64,000 nt of DNA from Rhynchopus sp. YZ270_cl-10 (GCA_964035575.1 OZ037929.1:930001-994000), one strand, 5' to 3'. Counted from the stretch's first letter, positions 10,721 through 22,492 are shown. A program made the numbers and translations. Notes: a model not told the origin generated them from the sequence alone.

Positions 10721-10949
10721 CTACCAATACCCACCCCCTGCCCCACGCATTGGGGGCACACACGCCACCGCGTGTTGTGTACATCTCCCCTATCTATGTG
10801 TTGTGTACATCCTGTTGACAGTGCAGTGTAATAAATATTCACAAAATATATTCACAATTCCCACCCCACACCCATATCAAGCAGACGTGCCATTCATCCC
10901 AAAATTCTCCTTCAGTTCGTTGATTTTTTTGCGACACGTTGGTCTCATT

Positions 10950-12400
10950 TGGCCCCTTCATGCCATGCAGGTGACAGTGGTGCGTGAGAGTAGCGGGGGA
11001 TCCTCACGTTGGCCTTCATCCACTTTGCGGAGCAGAGTCAAGTCTGAGGTGCGGTTCATCAACTCGCGCTTGATGTCGCGTTCGTCGTGGGGATGTTGCA
11101 TGAAGCACCAGAGTACCGCCGCAGTGGGATGAGCGCAACACCATCCGCAAATACGATACCTTCAGTGGTAGCCTCTCCTGTGAACGTGCGCTGTGGGAAG
11201 CAAAGAAGCATCCCTGGCTGAGGACGTTTCTTCAGAATGCAGGAAGCAGTTCGGACGAAAGATGGACACAATCTCCATCGGGTTTGCACATCCTCGTTTT
11301 AAAGGGCGTGTCCTTCAAGTGGTTGGGTCCGTGAGTCTGGACACGGAACTACAGATGCGAATCTACAAGAGTTTTTGTTCCTGATCACTGATCACTGATC
11401 TGGGAATGGACAAACCGGAGGTCCTCATCGATCACGAATCGACTGCCATTAAAATGGCGGAAATCGCAGAACTTTCGCGGGTTGTGACCCACAAGAGGTG
11501 AATACACCAAGAATGCTTGACCGGTTTGAACCTTTGTGAGTGGCTGTGCTGAAGCGCATCCGGAAGAACGTTCCGAAGTGGGTGCCAAGCAAGATGCCGG
11601 CTCGCAATTCCAGGCAATACCCCATCACGACTTGCCCAGATTGCGCAGCACAGACATAATGCAGGTACGACACGGAAGCTAAATCTCTCAGCGTTTCCGA
11701 AAGATGAAGAGCTTGAGGCCTACGATTCGACACTCCCTCCAGCAGAGGAAGACTACCGTGCATGGTATACGAGCATGGGTCAGTCGAAGCTACGCACCGG
11801 CTTTAAACGAACACGTGCAGATCTTGATGTCAAGTCAGAGCGTCTTGAGGTTGATACAGAGGGAAACAAGGATAAGCTCAAGAGGCTTGTTGCCGTAGTG
11901 TATCGACCACCTGGCCTGGGTATGCCGTTTAAATCCTCCCCCAAAAAAAAATAAACGGTTAAAAAAACCCCCCCTTTTTTACCGTTTTCAGTTCTTGCGG
12001 GAGAGGTGTTCGGTACCCTCATATAACTCATAATTTATAAAAATAGGTTTGTTCCTGACTGCATCTAAGCAGTGGCCCGGTTCTAGGTGGTGGGGGACAA
12101 TTCGGTTCGAAATGGATGACACCCCAAGCGCAAAGCGCATCCTTGCGCAACCCGCCTGCTCCAGCCCCTCTGAATGGGATGGAATGTGTTCGGGCAATGT
12201 GCAGTCCCGCCAAGCGGAACCACCTTCCTTCCAAAAAAAAAAAAAATCGAGCAACCTGACACGCCTGTACTTCAACAAGCACGATCGCTACCAGAACAGT
12301 GCTTTGTTTGAGCTTGGATTTACTACAGCACCCAAAAGCTTAGTACAGTGCAGGGATGTATGTAGAGGAAACCATGGTATAGGCGGGTATTGGTGACCCC
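10950..12400. other. Unresolved, fragmentary coding-like stretches
   Basis: Short open stretches with protein-like composition occur on both strands but do not form one clean gene. On the plus strand the best is about 11665-11918 (KLNLSAFPKDEELEAYD onward), which ends at a plausible GTATGC donor. Others lie near 11290-11380, 11405-11505 and 12110-12395 (SNLTRLYFNKHDRYQNSA). On the minus strand 11160-10960 reads HPTAAVLWCFMQHPHDERD onward. I cannot assign a family. They could be exons of the putative plus-strand gene that follows, or remnants of a dead gene or mobile element. Confidence 0.35.
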
Positions 12401-15400
12401 TCCTCCACTTCACAACGACACCTCCTACACATACACACCTCCTCCCAGCAGAACCCAACTCCACTCCACCCTCAGGCACGCTTCTCGACCACCATCTCTC
12501 TCCCTAGGACCCTCTGGCAACCCACGCCCCCTACCCCACATACTTCTCAATACAAAGACCACCTACGCCCAAATAGCAAAAAACCCCCACACCTACTCTG
12601 TGCCACGGTATCCTCTTCGTCTTACCACCCTCAGGTGCGCAGTACACGACCCTTCCCCCACTCACCACTAATTCATATCACTCCCCCAAGAACCGATGCA
12701 CAATGTGTCCCACCCTCTAAGCAGTCCGCCTCCAACCCAACCATGTGTTCTCTACCTACCGAACGCACCAGTGTGTCCCGAACACCGATGGTTCTTACGA
12801 AGCCACCCCACCCATAGTCGGCTGTGGTATTGAAAACCCGAGGCCCCCCCCGCACCACCACACCACCGCCCAGACGGAGAGGGTGTAGTGTGAGGCTCAA
12901 TGAAATGCTACTCGGATCGTCGCTGTTCTCCAAAAATGGGGGAGGGGTGACCCACGAAAAATGGCGCTGTACGGCACCAATGAAGGAACCTACAGTGTGC
13001 CGTTGTGTTCACCCCCCTTCCCCCACGAGCAGTTCGCAGCAATGTGTGTGATGGGCTCCTCGGTCACAGAGAGGGGAGAGGGACTCATTGTCATGTGAAA
13101 CACATCCTCACTGTCTGCTAGAGGCAGGCGCACGGCCTGCCAGCAGAGAAAAGAGAGGTGTGGTCGACAAAGACCTCTTTGCCTCTTCGCCTCATGCATC
13201 TGCAGACAAAAGTTGACCTGAAATACAAAACCCCTCTCGTAAACAGTGTACCTTTGGTATGACCGGCTGTACCGTAGGGTGGACACCCAACCATGCAGTC
13301 CTACTCCATTTCGTGGCTTGCATCAATGCTCTACACCCGCTCTAAAGGGATAACGATGGCGTGCTTTTTGTGGGCACACATTGCACCGTCTTCTTCTGTT
13401 GTCCTGCCAAGCCCTCTTCTCTATTCCCCCCACAACCCCCAAACCGCTGTGAAAGCAACAAACCTTCTAGAGAGCCACCCCACCCTTCCCTTTTGCAGAG
13501 GGCTGGTTTTCTTCTTCTGAAGACACCACCAAGCAAAGCCTACCCCCAAGCCTGCTGTTGCTGTCAAATCCTCTTATGATGACACCACAGTGTACTACCT
13601 CATGCGGGCCTAGATCACACTACTGAAGAACAGCTGGATATGCCTCCACGCATCCAAAGAACAAAAGGTAATAAGAGCGACCTAAGCCCTCCCCTCTTTC
13701 ATCTGCAGCAAACGAGACACTAAGAGAAGACCCTCTTTCCTCCCTCCGGTACACCCCACAGCACAGCCCCCGAACGCCTCTGTGTGTGCAGGTACCGGAT
13801 TTCTCTGTTTGGTTATCGAACCACAGAGGAACCACTTCCTTGACATACAGGGAGGATGCTATACGGTCCCAACAGAGAGGATGTCACAGTGCACAATGTT
13901 TTTTCCAAATAATCTCGAGTCTTCTGAGACAGCGCAGGGCATCCTCTGCTTTGCTTCCTATCAGGGCAGGAGGCCCCCGACAGAGCGAAGTGAGTGGAAC
14001 GCAACCTCTCTGCTGGTCCCACAGGAAAGGAGTCGGCGTCGCAGTCTCTGTGTTTTTAACCCCCTCTCTACACAAAAAATCTCGTACTGCGAACCCCCCT
14101 TCCCCCTCCCCGTATTGTGCGAATTGCCCATCCCAATACATACACATCATACAGCCACTTCCCCTTCCCCTCCTCCTCATCCTCCAGAACCAACACTTCT
14201 GCTCAGCCAGGAAGCGACACCATGCAACACCGACAATACTCTGCTGCAATGAGACAACACCGCTCCCCAAGGGGACGCTACTCTTTGTAGGGGCGTATGA
14301 CCGTGTGACCGCATTGATCGCACACATGAAGCAAGCATGCAGCTCCTCTCCCCCCTCACCCTCTCCAACAACGGGTACGCAACACCAGGCAGCACACCAC
14401 TACCACACCCCACCCCCTAATTCCCACGATTACGATGACAACAAACACTGACACCGCAGATCAGACGTCCTCCCCTCAGGCACCCTGATGGCGGGGGTGC
14501 ATGCATCAGAACGCTTACAAATGAAGACCGCACCCCATCTCTCATAAATACGTTAAATACGACTCTCGCGCACACACACATCAAATAACAGAAGTATTGG
14601 GGACTACAATACGTCCAGACCGTGGCCGCGTTTGTTCATACTCTAAATGACCTACCCCCCCCGCCGCCAACATTGCTTTCATCCCAACCATTTGAAAAAG
14701 AAAGATGGAATGGCAGTGACGCACCCTCCTACTGCACAATGCCAGCCACCATATGAACCCCCTCACAACATGAAATCCACCCTCCACCCTCCCATACACA
14801 ACATCAACGGTCCCAACCTCTCGACACCCCCCTCCACCTCCCCCAATATGCAGAACGCCACAACACCTCTGTGGACACCAAGGCACGCACCGTGCAAAGG
14901 GTGTTGCTCCCAAACCTACGGAGGGACGACACCTTCATTGCGAACTATACAAGGGGGAGGTGCTCTCTGTCGGGTATACATCTTTCTTCTCTCTCTCTCT
15001 CTGTGGCCAACGCTACTTGAAAAAGAGACGCAGGATCTGCAGAATGACCCCTCAAGAGAACGGTACTGATTGTTTCATATTCCCCCGAAAACAACCGCCC
15101 CGGTACTCCTCCCCTCATGGTGTCCGATTCGGGTCTGTCTTCAAATATGCACGATGTTTGTACGAAAAGGGGAAACAACGACAGCTTCCGTCTCCGGAGG
15201 AGAGGAACCCTTCCCCTTTTATCCCCCTTCGTCCCCTTCTCTCTACCCCGCCTATCAAGCATAAGAACACAGTCGTTGAAAACGTAGATCTCTTCTTACT
15301 ATCTAAAGTTCACCTCCCCGAGGTGCAACAAAAAAAAGAGAATGGTGGTTGATGCAGGCGTATTGATAAGAATGACCATCCGCCCCCAGCCCAGATGAAA

Positions 15401-16680
15401 GCCCAACTCCTTCCCCATGCGGGGAGCAAAGATAAGGCAAAGATCGTGCCCCCAAGCCTTCCCGCATGCATCGCCGAAGAATACTGCATCATGTGCACGG
15501 TGTTGTTCCATAGAGAAAGAGAACAGTGTGTCTGCCCACCCACCTACCCCTCCCTATATCACCCAGAAGCGCCTTTAACGACCAAGATAATAATAGCCCT
15601 GTCACGAAACGGCATAGAACGGTCAACTGCACACCGCATCCGACCAGGTTTCGTTTTCGCTATCCCCAGACAAAAAAAAAAAGTTAACAAGACACACAAC
15701 CGTATTCGGCTTCAACCTAAGCAGACAAAGCAAAGGGAGTTAAATACGGTGCTGTCCACATGAGGTTCGCAGAAGGGAGGCGCGCTTCCTAGAGCAATGC
15801 ACACATACACCAGGAAGTTCCACACTCCAGGAACCAATCCAACCATCTGAACATCTGAGCATCATCAAACCACCCAACACCACTGGGCGCAATTTCGCAC
15901 CCCAAAAGGGTAATTTTGCCCCCAGGCGGCGTCACCCTGCAGTACCCCCCAAACCCTCCTCCACAACAGTACATCTTCCAACGACACCCACAGAGAGACG
16001 TACCCTGTCCACTCACACTTCTTCAGCCTCTCGTTTAGTAGAAACAACAACCTCTATCCTATTCTCCCTGCACCGTAACGCACAACGAAGCCAAGCCACT
16101 TGATCATTGTGCTATACACCCATCCCACTCTCCCACCTCCATAAAAAACCCCCCCTCTTCTCCCATCATATACTCCCCACAGCCCCAAGGTGATCCGCCC
16201 CCCTTGCACAACTGCCCTGCTACCGCACAACGTCTGCTCCACATTCTCTGATATGAAGGAAGCGTAGCGTCCAGGGCAGAGAATCAGAGATCCACAGTTG
16301 CACCCGAGAGCGCGACCGCAGCCACATCAACCCTATACTAACGCGAACCCTCTAGCAATCTACACACCCCCCTCTCGGAGCCAATCCTTTCCCCCGAAGC
16401 AACTCTAACACTACACACACCCACCCCATGGGGCCATATTCTGCACAACTGCCCCTATTATCCTCAAGCCCACCCCATAGACAACAGCAGGGAGATATGT
16501 CATGGTGTGGCCGACGACCCCAAAATAGCAGAAAAATAGCACAAAAAATAGCACCTCCCTTTTCAGCCACACCATATGAGGCATCCATCCTACACCACCA
16601 CCACCCCCATGATGATACCCACAGTACCTCCCCTCACATCAGCAGTTCCTGACAGAGGTGAACAGCTTCGGCTCTCTTCT
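12390..16680 (+). CDS. Possible intron-rich plus-strand gene in a C/A-rich block, exons unresolved
   Basis: This 4.3-kb block is strongly C- and A-rich on the plus strand, like the sense strand of introns in this genome (compare the intron at 50654-50865). Several stretches read like protein: about 12905-13090 (KMALYGTNEGTYSVPL and FPHEQFAAMCVMGSSV), 13785-14080 (IEPQRNHFLDIQGGCY; QGILCFASYQGRRPPTE), 14590-14700 (KYWGLQYVQTVAAFVHTL, after an AACAG acceptor), and 14850-14973 (ARTVQRVLLPNLRRDDTF, between an ATATGCAG acceptor and a GTATAC donor). I could not chain them into one frame and recognise no domain. C-rich DNA has few stop codons, so open frames alone are weak evidence. A family B repeat sits at 13209-13326. 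Confidence 0.35.
13209..13326 (+). repeat. Family B repeat, full copy
   Basis: All blocks present within the C-rich region. Confidence 0.75.
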
Positions 16681-17098
16681 GATTCATACAGATGAAAGGG
16701 AACAGAGAGGGTATGAAGGGATTATGGGCAAAGGGAAAATGACGTTTTTTTTTTCCCCCCGTACTCTCTCCTCTCTCTAGTACTGACTCTGCTCACTTGA
16801 CAAGATCGGTCAAAGATCAAAAAGAAGAAAATAAAGCAAAGAAGAAGCGAGAAGGGGGGTGTGCAATAAGCATGACGGTGAAATAAATGAATTGCCTTTG
16901 AGGTTTCACCGGTAAAAAAACCACTCATTTACTTCACCGTCGTGTATGCAACAGCAACATAAAAACCGGTGTCAAAAAAAACACAAAAAACAGTTTTGTA
17001 TTTTTCCACTTTCGGTATTTTTTTTTACGGAAGAGACGAAAGGCTAAGAGAAATAAACATCTTGAAGTAAATACCCCACACTGCACATCAATCGTAGT

Positions 17099-17148
17099 CG
17101 CTGATGCAGACTGACTCACGTACAATGCCAGCCATCCAGAGGAATGCT
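17099..17148 (+). repeat. Family E repeat, diverged
   Basis: GATGCAGACTGACTCACGTA then CAATGCCAGCCATCCAGAGG. Confidence 0.55.
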
Positions 17149-17410
17149 CAATAACAAGCATGAACTTTTTACAGTACAGACACCTCAATGGGATAGCTTA
17201 CAGATACTCAGTCACATCATCTCTAGTCTCGACTACCAGTAAATGACGTGGTTAGTGCGCAAAAAAAAACCGCTTTTTGATCGTATTGTTTGCAAGGAAA
17301 TTCTGAAGAAAAATGAAAAAAAAAAAACCAATAGAAGCCATGAAGTTGAAGGAAAGAGTAGTGCAGAACAACGTCGGGCATGTATTTATTATTATTTTGA
17401 TAAATTGTTT

Positions 17411-17465
17411 GGAGTAGTGTAGTTTGCCTCGGGTTGTGTGTTGCCACAGTTTGTGCAATCTCTAC
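17411..17465 (-). repeat. Family F repeat, minus orientation
   Basis: Reverse of AGATTGCACAAACTGTGGCA ... CACTACTCCA, matching 47774-47824. The only clear short-family copy in this orientation. Confidence 0.65.
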
Positions 17466-17779
17466 TGTCCTTTCCATTTTATTTTATTTTTGCACAGCGT
17501 TGAGACGTTCTGAGTACACTGAAGGATTCTGTAGGGTGCTCCCCTAAAGAGTTGTTGGGTCGCTTCAAACTAAGGTTGGCTTTTCAAAGAGCGATGACAA
17601 AAGACAAAAAAAAAAACGAATAAAGTTTTGGTGACAAAACCAAGTTGTATCTTTTAAAAAAAAATATCAAAAAAAAAAAAAAATACCCATTTTTAGTTGT
17701 TGTACCAAGATACCAATAGCGTTATGGGTATTTCTTTGTATGGATTTATCTCCCATTGGAAGAGATGGGGGTTTGGAAG

Positions 17780-17930
17780 GTTCGTTGTGTGCAACAATCA
17801 CCTGCTCCTGCAGGATCTGTACCCAAATGTTGCCCGAAGGCTGTTGTACTTAAAAGATATAGACGGCACGTCGTCCTCAACTCTGGAAAGTAGCGTTTAT
17901 GCATTCAAGTGTCGATCTACACAAAAAACA
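17780..17930 (+). repeat. Family K repeat
   Basis: GCAACAATCACCTGCTCCTG, CAAATGTTGCCCGAAGGCTG, TTGTACTTAAAAGATATAGA, AGCGTTTATG. Confidence 0.55.
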
Positions 17931-18186
17931 ATTTTTTTTTTTTTGAATAATTCGTATTCATCATCAAGGGAAAGAAGGTGGAGGTCAGAGAAGTAAAACT
18001 ACATTAATTACGGCTAAAAAAAAGGGGGGGTTTTCAAAAAAAAGTGAAATTGCTAAATGCAAAGGCCTCTGGAAACGCAAAAGGAATCCCCTCCCAGAGG
18101 TGTTGTTTTGCACTTAGGGGGTTGCTGAACAGGGAAAACTATAGCGCAGGCTTTCTTTTTCTCCGCATTCGTTGGGTACCCATGGG

Positions 18187-18309
18187 CAGTGATCTAAAAT
18201 ACGTGGCAAAATACGTATTAATACGTAATACGTGGCTTACCCCCCCCCACTCATTACGTATTAATACGAATTCGTATCAATACGTAGCAGTACGTATTTT
18301 AGATCACTG
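18187..18309. mobile_element. hAT-like MITE with 8-bp duplication
   Basis: A 123-bp element with ends CAGTGATCTAAAATACGT and its reverse, internally repeating TACGTATTAATACG. CCCATGGG flanks it at 18179-18186 and 18310-18317. The 8-bp length and CAGTG ends fit hAT, though CCCATGGG is itself palindromic. Confidence 0.7.
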
Positions 18310-18510
18310 CCCATGGGGGGTTCATGATTTAATGCAAGACAAACTGCGATCCCGAATAAAGCTTTGATTGTTTTGAGGGGAAAGGGGGAAAGGGGGGAAG
18401 GGGGTGATGAGAGGCCATGTCATAACTAACGCTGGTTAAAGCAGGTTTTTGCTGGCACTTCGGATGAGCTGGAAATTTGGAAAAAAAAAAACAAAAAAAA
18501 AATGACTATT

Positions 18511-18658
18511 TATTAAATGAAAATCAGATAGCCTGATTTTCACGCATGGATGTGATTTTCAAGAGTGATTATACTTCACGAGCGAAGCGAGTGAAGTATT
18601 AGAACGAGTGAAAATCACATCCATAAGTGGAAATCAGGCTCTGATTTTGCATTTAATA
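18511..18658. mobile_element. Foldback MITE, ~148 bp
   Basis: Imperfect full-length palindrome: GCCTGATTTTCACGCATGGA against the reverse of TCCATAAGTGGAAATCAGGC, with TTCACGAGCGAAGCGAGTGA at the centre. Confidence 0.65.
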
Positions 18659-19560
18659 TAGAGTTTTATCTTATGAAATAAAGTTTAAGTGGAAAATATG
18701 CATGTGTATGGTACTTAGTGGTGATGTGGTGTTGAGAAGGAGAGAAAGATGTATTCAGATAAGGCAGTGTGGGCAGGCCGTCCTGGAGAGCGTCCTGCTT
18801 CCTGCTTTTTGCCTCTCGGCTTCAACACCTTCGCCGTTCTGCCCATTTTAGAGATTTGGGTGAGAGGTTTTGGGTGGTCACTGTGGTCACTGTGTCATGT
18901 ATTTTTTGTGATTTTTCAACATGGTGGCCAAAAAAATTTTTTCGAAAAAAATCCCAAAAAAACTCAAAATTCCACCCAGAATCCCACCCAAAAAATTTTT
19001 TTCTGAGCGTGAAAATAAAGTTTCTGATTTTCACTGTTGGGATTTTTGGTCGTGATTCCCGACCATTACTTTATTTTCACGGCGTGAAATAAAGTGATTC
19101 ATGATTTTTATGGTACTACCAAATTTTCCACGTAAACTTTATTTTCATAAGATAAAAAAAGTAAAATAAACGAAATCATCTCTGTGCTCAAGTCATTTTG
19201 AAAAGAGGGAAAAGCGAAGCTTTTTTTATTTTTGGCAACATGCGCACAGACATGTGGATAAAAAGGTGATATGGTGGGGAAGAAGGTAGACAGACTAATT
19301 CGAAGGATAAAATAGAAATTAAATTCTGGTATTTTTTCAGGCAAGGGGATGGGGGGGAAGCTTTGTGAAGATGATACTCAGGCTTTTACTTCTGAGAGAA
19401 AGGAAGTTTGTATGTGATCAAATCACTCTCCACAAAGAAAAATAAAATAAAGCAGTCACGGTTGTTTGCTTCAAAAAAAAAAATGTTTGATTTTGACTAC
19501 TATCCCAGGATAGCATAGGAAGGCTACTACGAAAAAAAAGAAAAGAAAAAAAGAAAAGAA

Positions 19561-19604
19561 AAGTTGTATGAGATGAACCTAAGCCTCTCTGTGCTTAGTC
19601 ATCT
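19561..19604 (+). repeat. Family A hairpin repeat
   Basis: Full core, slightly diverged 5' part (GTTGTATGAGATGAA). Confidence 0.7.
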
Positions 19605-19832
19605 AATACTTTTTAAAAGGCTCTGTTTGTTTTGCTACCCTTAAGGCACACATGGAATACCCATCCTCAAAGGGGTTTTCTCTAAGAACCTATGGATTCT
19701 TGAAAAAATGAGGTGAGAAACAAAAAAAAATACTCTGTGCGTAAAGTATGTAATAAATCTTCTGCGCTGATAGTTTTTTATTACTGCAATACGCTCCCAC
19801 TAAGAAGAAACTTCTTTGAGAAAACAGAATAG

Positions 19833-19875
19833 TTGAAAACGTGCTAAAACGCGGGTCGGTTGAGTTTATGCAAGG
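19833..19875 (+). repeat. Family G short repeat
   Basis: ATAGTTGAAAACGTGCTAAA ACGC, then a GGTCGGTTGAG / TTTATGCAAGG tail. Confidence 0.55.
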
Positions 19876-19881
19876 GAAAAA

Positions 19882-19927
19882 AAAGTGAAGTTGATAGTGC
19901 AAACCCCTGTGGGACGCAGGCACTGAA
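19882..19927 (+). repeat. Family C repeat
   Basis: AGTGAAGTTGATAGTGCAAA then GGGACGCAGGCACTGA. Confidence 0.7.
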
Positions 19928-20059
19928 TGGAAAAAAAAAAAAAAAATAAGAGGGTGAAAAAGAGCCGGAGATGAACCGCTGTCCAGAGGGGCAATAAAGT
20001 CTTCACATATCGTCACCCACTCTGGACGCTGACCAAATCCTGAAGGAAAGATGAGGGGG

Positions 20060-20104
20060 AAGGTGGTGGTGAAGCTAAGCCTTGTTATTTGCTTAGTCGC
20101 CTTT
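20060..20104 (+). repeat. Family A repeat, diverged
   Basis: Keeps GCTAAGCC and GCTTAGTCGCC arms; lies 17 bp before a better copy. Confidence 0.5.
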
Positions 20105-20120
20105 TTGAGAAAGGGGGGAA

Positions 20121-20164
20121 AAGTTTGTAAGATGACCCTAAGCCTCTCTGTGCTTAGTCGCCTT
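20121..20164 (+). repeat. Family A hairpin repeat
   Basis: Full copy (GTTTGTAAGATGACCCTAAG...GCTTAGTCGCCTT). Confidence 0.75.
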
Positions 20165-20239
20165 GGAAAGACACAGCGAACCACGCCTACAAGAATTGAT
20201 GTACATCTCCTCCCAAAACAAAGGGAAATGAGATCCAAA

Positions 20240-20371
20240 AAGACACTTTGAAATACAACAGTCCTGTGAACAGTGTACCTTTGGTATAACCGGGTGTACC
20301 GGGGGGGGGGGGGGGGGGGTGGACACTCCAACCATGCAGTCCTACCAGGGATTTTTCGTGGTTTACATCTA
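20240..20371 (+). repeat. Family B repeat with long G-run
   Basis: The usual GGGTGG block is expanded to a run of about 18 G. Confidence 0.7.
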
Positions 20372-20471
20372 AAGAAAAAAGTTAGATTCATATACTTTCA
20401 GTTCACAGAATTGAAAGCATTTGAGAGGGTCAACAGATGCACCCTTTGAAAAAAGTTGAAATATACAGCCA

Positions 20472-21122
20472 CTAACACCCCACTCTACATTCAGTTAAGC
20501 CCTGGGTGCGTGCGTGCCCCACCGCCCAACGCGTCCTCCGCCACGCTTCCTCGTTGTGCACAACCTCCGTTGTGACGGCAGTCGGAGACAGCTTCACCAC
20601 ATCCTCCGGCACCACTGTCCTGCGTGCGTTCTTCACCCCGTTCTCTTGCCCAGCGTTCTGCACCTTAGTAAGCCTGCGTACTGGAGACGCAGATGGTGTC
20701 CGCATCTGCCTTGGCGGTGACGACGACACAGCACGCATCCGCACAGGGGACGGCGAGGGTGGGGAGGATGGCGACGCAGTCCGCCTGCCCCTCGCTCTCG
20801 AGGGCGGCTGTTCCGCGAGACGGCTGAACAGCGGGGCGCACTTCTTAGGCGGGAGACGCACCCCTTCAGGAAGAACACGTGTCTTCACTACAACAGCACC
20901 GCCAACACGCCCACCCTCCACACGACGCAGGACAAGGCCAAATGTGTCGGGGGTGGTGTTGGTGGTGGTGGTGTTGGTACGGCCAGCATTGCGTGCCTTC
21001 GCTGTGTGGGCAGGTGTGGAGGTGGTGGACGACGAGGTGGATGTGGACGCATGGGCAAAGCTCCTCCTGTTCATCCCACCAGGCTCAACAGAGAAGCTCC
21101 GTGTCATTCCGCCAAATGGCAT
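20472..21122 (-). CDS. Small Ser/Thr/Arg-rich basic protein of unknown function
   Basis: A single exon of 216 codons starts at MPFGGMTRSFSVEPGG and stops at 20472. The open frame extends upstream to 21278, but that part is Pro-rich and pyrimidine-rich like leader or intron sequence, so the internal ATG at 21122 is preferred. The protein is low in complexity: a Ser/Thr run, a Thr/Asn run, then RARGRRTASPSSPPSPSP and SPVRRLTKVQNAGQENGVK, ending with an acidic and basic mix. Composition and the opening PFGG resemble the first exon of the gene at 5848. It has no signal peptide, membrane helix or known domain. SP and RxxS motifs suggest phosphorylation, but this is inference. Confidence 0.5.
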   Translation of the reverse strand: MPFGGMTRSFSVEPGGMNRRSFAHASTSTSSSTTSTPAHTAKARNAGRTNTTTTNTTPDTFGLVLRRVEGGRVGGAVVVKTRVLPEGVRLPPKKCAPLFSRLAEQPPSRARGRRTASPSSPPSPSPVRMRAVSSSPPRQMRTPSASPVRRLTKVQNAGQENGVKNARRTVVPEDVVKLSPTAVTTEVVHNEEAWRRTRWAVGHARTQGLTECRVGC

Positions 21123-21370
21123 ATTCTTTTGGAGGTGGAGGAAGAGGAATCTTGGAGAGGGATAAGAGGATAAGGGAGTGAAGGGGTGGGGGTGGAGTGG
21201 GGGTTGGGCAAAAGAGATAAAGGGGGGGAATGTTGTGTGTGGGGTTTTTGCGTGGTTGTTTTCGAACCAAGTCCGCAAAACGGAGGATCTGTGTGCACAG
21301 TGGCACCCCTTTGTTTTGTTGTTGTGCTACATAGCGGGGGTTCCTCGCAGGACAAGGAAGTTTTTTTAAT

Positions 21371-21410
21371 AAAAAAATGAACCTAAGCCTCGTTGCGCTT
21401 AGGCTCCTAT
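21371..21410 (+). repeat. Family A hairpin repeat
   Basis: Core GAACCTAAGCC and GCGCTTAGG, different loop, stem preserved. Confidence 0.65.
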
Positions 21411-21498
21411 AAAAGACGGTTTTAATACAGTTGAACTGTGGCCGTGAGAATACCGAATCAGGCAGATGCTAAACACGCGGTTAGCAAAAATAAAAAAA

Positions 21499-21567
21499 AG
21501 TGAAGTTTTTAGTGCAGGCAACTCCAACTGACCCACGTACGATGCCAGCCATCCGGATGAAAGCACA
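21499..21567 (+). repeat. Family E repeat
   Basis: AGTGAAGTTTTTAGTGCAGG, CTGACCCACGTACGATGCC, ATCCGGATGAAAGCACA. The head matches family C without its centre. Confidence 0.75.
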
Positions 21568-21751
21568 AAAAATAAAATTATTTTTGACGACACTTCGAGA
21601 AGCGCGAGAAACCGAACTGGCAATACTTTTTTTGTTTTTGCATGTCCGAACAATAAAAAATAAGAATATGATTTCTATTCGATTGAATAGAAGGTACAAT
21701 TTCTGCAAAGCACAGCAATACTAATAAAAAAAGGAGCAGATAAGTAAAGAA

Positions 21752-21794
21752 AAGGTTTCATAAGAACCTAAGCCTCTCTGTGCTTAGTCACTTT
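21752..21794 (+). repeat. Family A hairpin repeat
   Basis: Core kept; the outer arms AAAGG and CTTT differ from consensus but can still pair. Confidence 0.7.
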
Positions 21795-21860
21795 GATCAC
21801 AATCATTACAGCATCAACTCTGTAGGTATACAACAAGATATAAAAATAAAACGCGAGAAA

Positions 21861-21944
21861 AGAAGTTGACTTGAAATACAAAGCCCTCTCGTGACAGTGT
21901 ACCTTTGGTACAATGACCGGCTGTACCGTAGGGTGGACCCCAAT
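21861..21944 (+). repeat. Family B repeat, 3' truncated
   Basis: Full match through GGGTGGACCCCA, then unrelated sequence. Confidence 0.75.
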
Positions 21945-22060
21945 CTTGCAAAGAAAGCAAGAGCGAACCAAATATCAGTCAAACAACATCGTTGAACTCA
22001 TCTCTGGAGCACTTCAAGAAGGGGGGGAAAAAAAATGGGCCATTTTTTCTCGAATAAAAA

Positions 22061-22139
22061 AGTGAAGTTGATAGTGCAAACGCCTCTGGGACGCAGGCAC
22101 TGACACTCCGCGGGTTATCGAACCCCGGAGTGTTGCGCT
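22061..22139 (+). repeat. Family C repeat with T-arm-like tail
   Basis: Full frame plus CGCGGGTTATCGAACCCCGG. Confidence 0.75.
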
Positions 22140-22239
22140 TGGGAGTGAATAAAAAAAGTAATGAACGCAAATAAAACAATAATAAAAAGAGAGAATCGTT
22201 GTTGATGCAGGCACACAAAAAATACCCTGCGACCAACAA

Positions 22240-22284
22240 GACTTGAAATACAAAGCCCTCTCGGGACAGTGTACCTTAAATAAA
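22240..22284 (+). repeat. Family B repeat, head only
   Basis: Ends at GTGTACCT, the same breakpoint as at 22649 and 48939. Confidence 0.65.
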
Positions 22285-22398
22285 AAAGAGGACACAACAC
22301 ATCACCAACACCTCTGCGGGTGGAGGGATCAAACGTGATACAACATAATATTATGCATCATGATTCAATAAATTGATAGCACATGTTCCAAGTAAAGA

Positions 22399-22440
22399 AA
22401 AGTTTATAAGATGATCCTAAGCTCTCGTGCTTAGTCACCT
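22399..22440 (+). repeat. Family A hairpin repeat
   Basis: Full copy with a 1-nt shorter loop. Confidence 0.7.
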
Positions 22441-22452
22441 AGTAAATGCTAA

Positions 22453-22492
22453 AAGTGCAAATGCCTCACCAGAACCGGTGTACGCAGGCACT
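22453..22492 (+). repeat. Family C frame with variable hairpin centre
   Basis: AGTGCAAATGCCTCACC ... GGTGTACGCAGGCACT; the centre forms CACC/GGTG. Confidence 0.65.

Larger units (their letters stand above)
16690..20471. other. Intergenic, repeat-rich
   Basis: Holds families E, F, K, G, C, A and B, two MITEs (18187, 18511), and a T/A-rich stretch at 18750-19110 with repeated GTCACTGTGGTCACTGTG. No supported gene. Confidence 0.6.

Noticed and set aside
19690-20391. Minus-strand 233-codon frame
   Set aside because: It runs through family A, B, C and G repeats and homopolymers; Phe/Cys-rich composition reflects A-runs read backwards.
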